DNA of 64,000 nt, from contig NZ_UGIB01000001.1 in the NCBI RefSeq assembly GCF_900451005.1, positions 1,302,001 to 1,366,000 on the forward strand. Reading direction: 5' to 3'. Shown piece by piece: positions 61,287 through 64,000 of the stretch. The notes beneath the pieces are model-generated. The model saw only the letters and a list, made by a program, of their open reading frames with translations, searched no databases and was not told the origin of the DNA. The translations under genes were made by a program, and so were the position numbers. The stretch is from Helicobacter fennelliae (lineage in GTDB: Bacteria; Campylobacterota; Campylobacteria; Campylobacterales; Helicobacteraceae). The first letter of the stretch is position 1, and each line of letters opens with the position of its first letter.

Positions 61287-62453
61287 TTAAAGTGTGCGTG
61301 GCGTAAATACCACAATAAAAAACGCAGGCAAAGCAAAAAGTGCTGCAAATAAGGGATTAAAATGCACGCCCATATAGGCAAATACAGCTCCACCAAGTGC
61401 GCTTGCCAAAGCGATTCCGACATTAAATGCTCCTTCATTGACGCTAATAGCAGTATCTTCAAAGCCATGAGCGTATTTATTTGCCGAGAGGATAGAGAGA
61501 GATTTAAGTGGCGCGATACCAGCAAAAGCTACGATTCCCATAAGGCAGAGATTGATTAAAACTAGCGTTTGCGAATACGCACTAAGTGCCATTGCTCCAT
61601 AAATGAGAATCTGTCCTAGTAAAATAATACGTAATGTTACGATTGAGCCTTTTGAATCAGTGATTTTGCCACCGATGAGATTCCCGAAAATCGCACTTCC
61701 ACCATAAATAAGGAGAATTGATGCAATGGAGTTTTTGTCAAATCCAGATAATGACAATAAAATTTCAGCAATATAAGTATAAATCACAAAGCTTGCCCCG
61801 CAAGTGCAAGCTGTAACGATATATGCTCGCAAAAGTTGAGGCACTTTGATTGCAAAATATAGATTCTTAAAAAATGTTTTTTGTCCATTGATATTTGGCA
61901 TGATGAGATATACAGCCACAAACGCACAAAAGCTCAATATCCCAATAAGCCAAAAAATAGCCTTGAAATTATACAAATGACCAATGAATGTCCCCGCCGG
62001 AATCCCCGTAACAAGCGCGATAGTCAAGCCTGATACCATTAATGCTAGGGCGGTATTTTCTTTGCCCGGCGTTGCGATTTTTACCGCAGCGATTGTTGCG
62101 ATCACAAAAAACACCCCATGCATACAGCCAGCTACAAATCGCGCAGCAAGCGTGAGATAAAAATTTGAACTTAAAGCGATAGTGATATTTGCAAGCATAA
62201 AAATAAATAAATTTAGCATAAGTTGGTGCTTTCTATCCATGCGACTGATAGGAATAGTAAGTATCGGTGCTCCGATTACAACGCCTACGGCATAAATTGT
62301 TACAAGCCAGCCAGCCATAGGTTGAGAAATCCCAAAATATTCTGCAATATCAGGCAATATCCCTGAAACGATAAATTCTGTAACCCCCATACAAAATGCG
62401 CTTAAAGCAAGGGCTATGAGTCCTTTTGAAGAATGTGTTTTAGTTTTTGACAC
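61287..62453 (-). CDS. MFS exporter, DHA1 family (AraJ/SotB-like)
   Basis: Twelve-helix major facilitator of 388 residues. FCMGVTEFIVSGILPDIAEYFGIS at helix 1 and LTIPISRMDRKHQLML at the loop 2-3 motif are typical of the DHA1 sugar or drug efflux group; the motif C analogue is SGLTIALVTGIPAGTFIG in helix 5. AraJ, SotB and YdhP relatives export sugars, drugs or purines; the substrate here is unknown. Ribosome site AAGGATTC before ATG. Confidence 0.88.
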   Translation of the reverse strand: MSKTKTHSSKGLIALALSAFCMGVTEFIVSGILPDIAEYFGISQPMAGWLVTIYAVGVVIGAPILTIPISRMDRKHQLMLNLFIFMLANITIALSSNFYLTLAARFVAGCMHGVFFVIATIAAVKIATPGKENTALALMVSGLTIALVTGIPAGTFIGHLYNFKAIFWLIGILSFCAFVAVYLIMPNINGQKTFFKNLYFAIKVPQLLRAYIVTACTCGASFVIYTYIAEILLSLSGFDKNSIASILLIYGGSAIFGNLIGGKITDSKGSIVTLRIILLGQILIYGAMALSAYSQTLVLINLCLMGIVAFAGIAPLKSLSILSANKYAHGFEDTAISVNEGAFNVGIALASALGGAVFAYMGVHFNPLFAALFALPAFFIVVFTPRTL

Positions 62454-62595
62454 GAGAATCCTTAAAATTTGAAAATTGAAATACTAAAGATTTTTGTCTT
62501 ATTTTTTACTGAAATTTTAAATCAACCCCAAAGCTCTAAATAGAATTAAGGAAATAATGCTAGAATAAGGCTTATTTTTTCACTTAGGAATTATA

Positions 62596-63513
62596 ATGAA
62601 CCACAAGAGAGCAAAACTATCAATACATTTGGCGCATTTGGCATTTATGGTGAGTTTGGCATTTGTTGTGCTCATGCAAATAGCCCAAGCAGAATCTAGC
62701 AATATAGTAGAATCTAGCCATACAAGCAATAAAAACATTGTCGGTGGAATCGCTATAAAAGTCAATGGCGATCCAATCACAATATATGAAATCAAACAAA
62801 TCCAATCCAATCATCACCTCACAAAAGAGCAAGCAAGCGAATTTCTAATCGCCCAAAGACTCAAATCCCAAGAAATCGAACGACTCAATATCAAAGTAGA
62901 TGATATGCGCATAGATCAAGAGATCGAAGCAATCGCTAGTCAAAATCAAATGACTCATCAGCAGTTTTTAAACGCGCTTTATCAAGAAGGTATAGATTTT
63001 GATACTTACAAAAAGCAGCTCAAAGAACAAATAGAGACGCGAGAGCTTATGCGAAATATTTTGCTTTCATCAGATGTGTCAAATGAGGACAAAATGCGAG
63101 AATATTACAATACACACAAAGATGAATTTATCGCTCCAACAGATGTCCAAACAACGCGCTATGTCTCTAAAGATCCAAAACTCCTTGAGCGCACGATACA
63201 AAATCCAGCAATCAGCCTCAATGGTGTCGAAAAAACAGAAGAAAACATAAAGACAAATTCACTTAATCCGCAAATCGCCCAACTTTTTTCATCACTCAAA
63301 GAAGGTGAGTTTAGCCCAATCCTTGATGCTGGCGGTGGAAATTATGTAAGCTTTTATGTCCAAAAAAAGCATGGCACAGAGGTGATGTCTTTTGATCAAG
63401 CCAAAAACTACATTGCTCAAAAACTCGCCCAAACAAACCAAGAGCAGATTCTCAATGAATACTTTGAAAAAATCAAACTCAAAGCCAAAATAGAATATTT
63501 GAGAGGAGTTTAG
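62596..63513 (+). CDS. SurA-like periplasmic chaperone / peptidyl-prolyl isomerase
   Basis: Predicted periplasmic folding factor of 305 residues. Signal peptide about 1-32 (ending IAQAES). Then GIAIKVNGDPITIYEIKQIQ, the SurA_N pattern, and a long helical chaperone part (LTKEQASEFLIAQRLKSQEIER and IDQEIEAIASQNQMTHQQFLNALYQ). The C-terminal region (FSSLKEGEFSPILDAGGGNYVSFYVQKK) has a reduced parvulin-like domain. Catalytic activity is uncertain. H. pylori has a similar gene (HP0659). A likely -10 TAGAAT lies at about 62561. The TPR protein follows after 7 bp. Confidence 0.82.
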   Translation: MNHKRAKLSIHLAHLAFMVSLAFVVLMQIAQAESSNIVESSHTSNKNIVGGIAIKVNGDPITIYEIKQIQSNHHLTKEQASEFLIAQRLKSQEIERLNIKVDDMRIDQEIEAIASQNQMTHQQFLNALYQEGIDFDTYKKQLKEQIETRELMRNILLSSDVSNEDKMREYYNTHKDEFIAPTDVQTTRYVSKDPKLLERTIQNPAISLNGVEKTEENIKTNSLNPQIAQLFSSLKEGEFSPILDAGGGNYVSFYVQKKHGTEVMSFDQAKNYIAQKLAQTNQEQILNEYFEKIKLKAKIEYLRGV

Positions 63514-63520
63514 CTAAACA

Positions 63521-64000
63521 ATGTCAGAAAATATAGCGTTTTTGTATAGAGATCCTTTATTTGGCATTGCGATTTTTATCGCGATTGTGATTATTTTGGT
63601 TTTTGCTGATTATGGACGCAATAAATACAGACAAAAAAAGCGCGAGATCGCCTTACAAAACTTCACAAAATCTTATGGTGAAGGCTCATTAAGCGATGAA
63701 GTTGTCAAATTTTTATCGCTTGCTAAAAATCCTATTCCACCTTTGTTGTTTTTGGCAAATACCTACTCAAAAGCTGGCGATAGCAATTCTGCGATTAAAA
63801 TCTATCTTGGAATGCTAGAGCAGGTGCATAATTTTCAAGAAAAAATCATCATTCTAGAATCCTTGGGGATCACTTATTTTCAAGCTGGATTTTTGCAAAG
63901 AGCAAAGCATATTTTCTTAGAAATCCTAAAAAACTATCCTCGTAACTCTCAGATTCTGCTTTATTTGATGAGGACTTATGAGAGTATGGGGCAGTATCAA
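63521..64000 (+). CDS. TPR-repeat membrane-anchored protein (partial)
   Basis: The first 160 residues only; the frame is open at the window end. An N-terminal membrane helix (about residues 13-29, LFGIAIFIAIVIILVFA) is followed by a basic stretch and then TPR-like repeats: LLFLANTYSKAGDSNSAIKIYLGMLEQ and LGITYFQAGFLQRAKHIFLEILKNYP, then LLYLMRTYESMGQY. The layout is like LapB/YciM, which regulates LPS synthesis, but whether it has the C-terminal rubredoxin part cannot be seen. H. pylori has a gene of this kind in the same place (HP0660). Confidence 0.8.
   Translation, partial: MSENIAFLYRDPLFGIAIFIAIVIILVFADYGRNKYRQKKREIALQNFTKSYGEGSLSDEVVKFLSLAKNPIPPLLFLANTYSKAGDSNSAIKIYLGMLEQVHNFQEKIIILESLGITYFQAGFLQRAKHIFLEILKNYPRNSQILLYLMRTYESMGQYQ

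Overview
The window looks like chromosome from an enterohepatic-type Helicobacter (Campylobacterota). It is AT-rich and densely coding. It carries Helicobacter-specific families: an Lpp20 lipoprotein, a Hof/Opr-like porin and a solo FlhB C-domain protein. The block from the FlhB-like gene to PBP2 keeps the gene order I remember for H. pylori HP1575-HP1565, with hisB inserted. It is not H. pylori itself: it has hisB, a large flavin-monooxygenase island, and dispersed repeats unlike that species. I cannot name the species.

Layout. 1-2571: ADP-heptose genes hldE (cut by the window edge), hldD and gmhB. 3041-13485: an NlpC/P60 lipoprotein, solo FlhB C-domain, riboflavin synthase and TatD, then a long envelope run (mltD, rlpA, hisB, kdsC, lptC, lptA, engB, a small membrane protein, PBP2). 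13749-23842: a porin, a broken CapA-type gene, an LpxK with an extra C-terminal domain, nadE, cdsA, dxr, speA, cysE. 24329-24716: four tRNA genes (Ser, Cys, Leu, Gly). 24855-28486: an aminotransferase-MurC fusion, a small membrane protein, hemD. 28872-38300: two methionine-type binding proteins with MetI and MetN, then a second unit of two flavin monooxygenases, an ATP-grasp ligase, an MHS transporter and a small ORF. 38993-42624: yebC, rpsB-tsf, serB. 42632-46218: three glycosyltransferases, each with a poly-G tract. 46395-55456: a YejA-like binding protein, trpS, lpp20, trmL, rpsO, flhA, a DHH phosphoesterase, a TQ-rich protein and a NYN/LOTUS-like protein. 55457-64000: an alpha-1,2-fucosyltransferase with a poly-G tract, a periplasmic protein, comM, gltA, an MFS exporter, a SurA-like protein and a TPR protein (cut by the edge).

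How the genes work together. Much of the window builds the cell surface: heptose and Kdo for the LPS core, lipid A phosphorylation, LPS export, peptidoglycan synthesis and trimming, and phase-variable sugar transferases. As written, three of the four poly-G glycosyltransferases are out of frame and one is in frame.

The most promising candidate for an undescribed system is 28872-38300. Two transcription units share a 17-bp operator-like sequence, AAACACRATATGTRTTT, each with one copy centred about 25 bp upstream of a likely -10 box. This suggests one regulator controls methionine-type uptake together with FMN-dependent oxidation and an ATP-grasp ligation step, probably for scavenging an organosulfur or similar compound. 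Other unusual items are the aminotransferase-MurC fusion, the LpxK extension, heavy over-use of the word AGATTCT/AGAATCT inside and outside genes, and five intergenic clusters of palindromic REP/MITE-like repeats.
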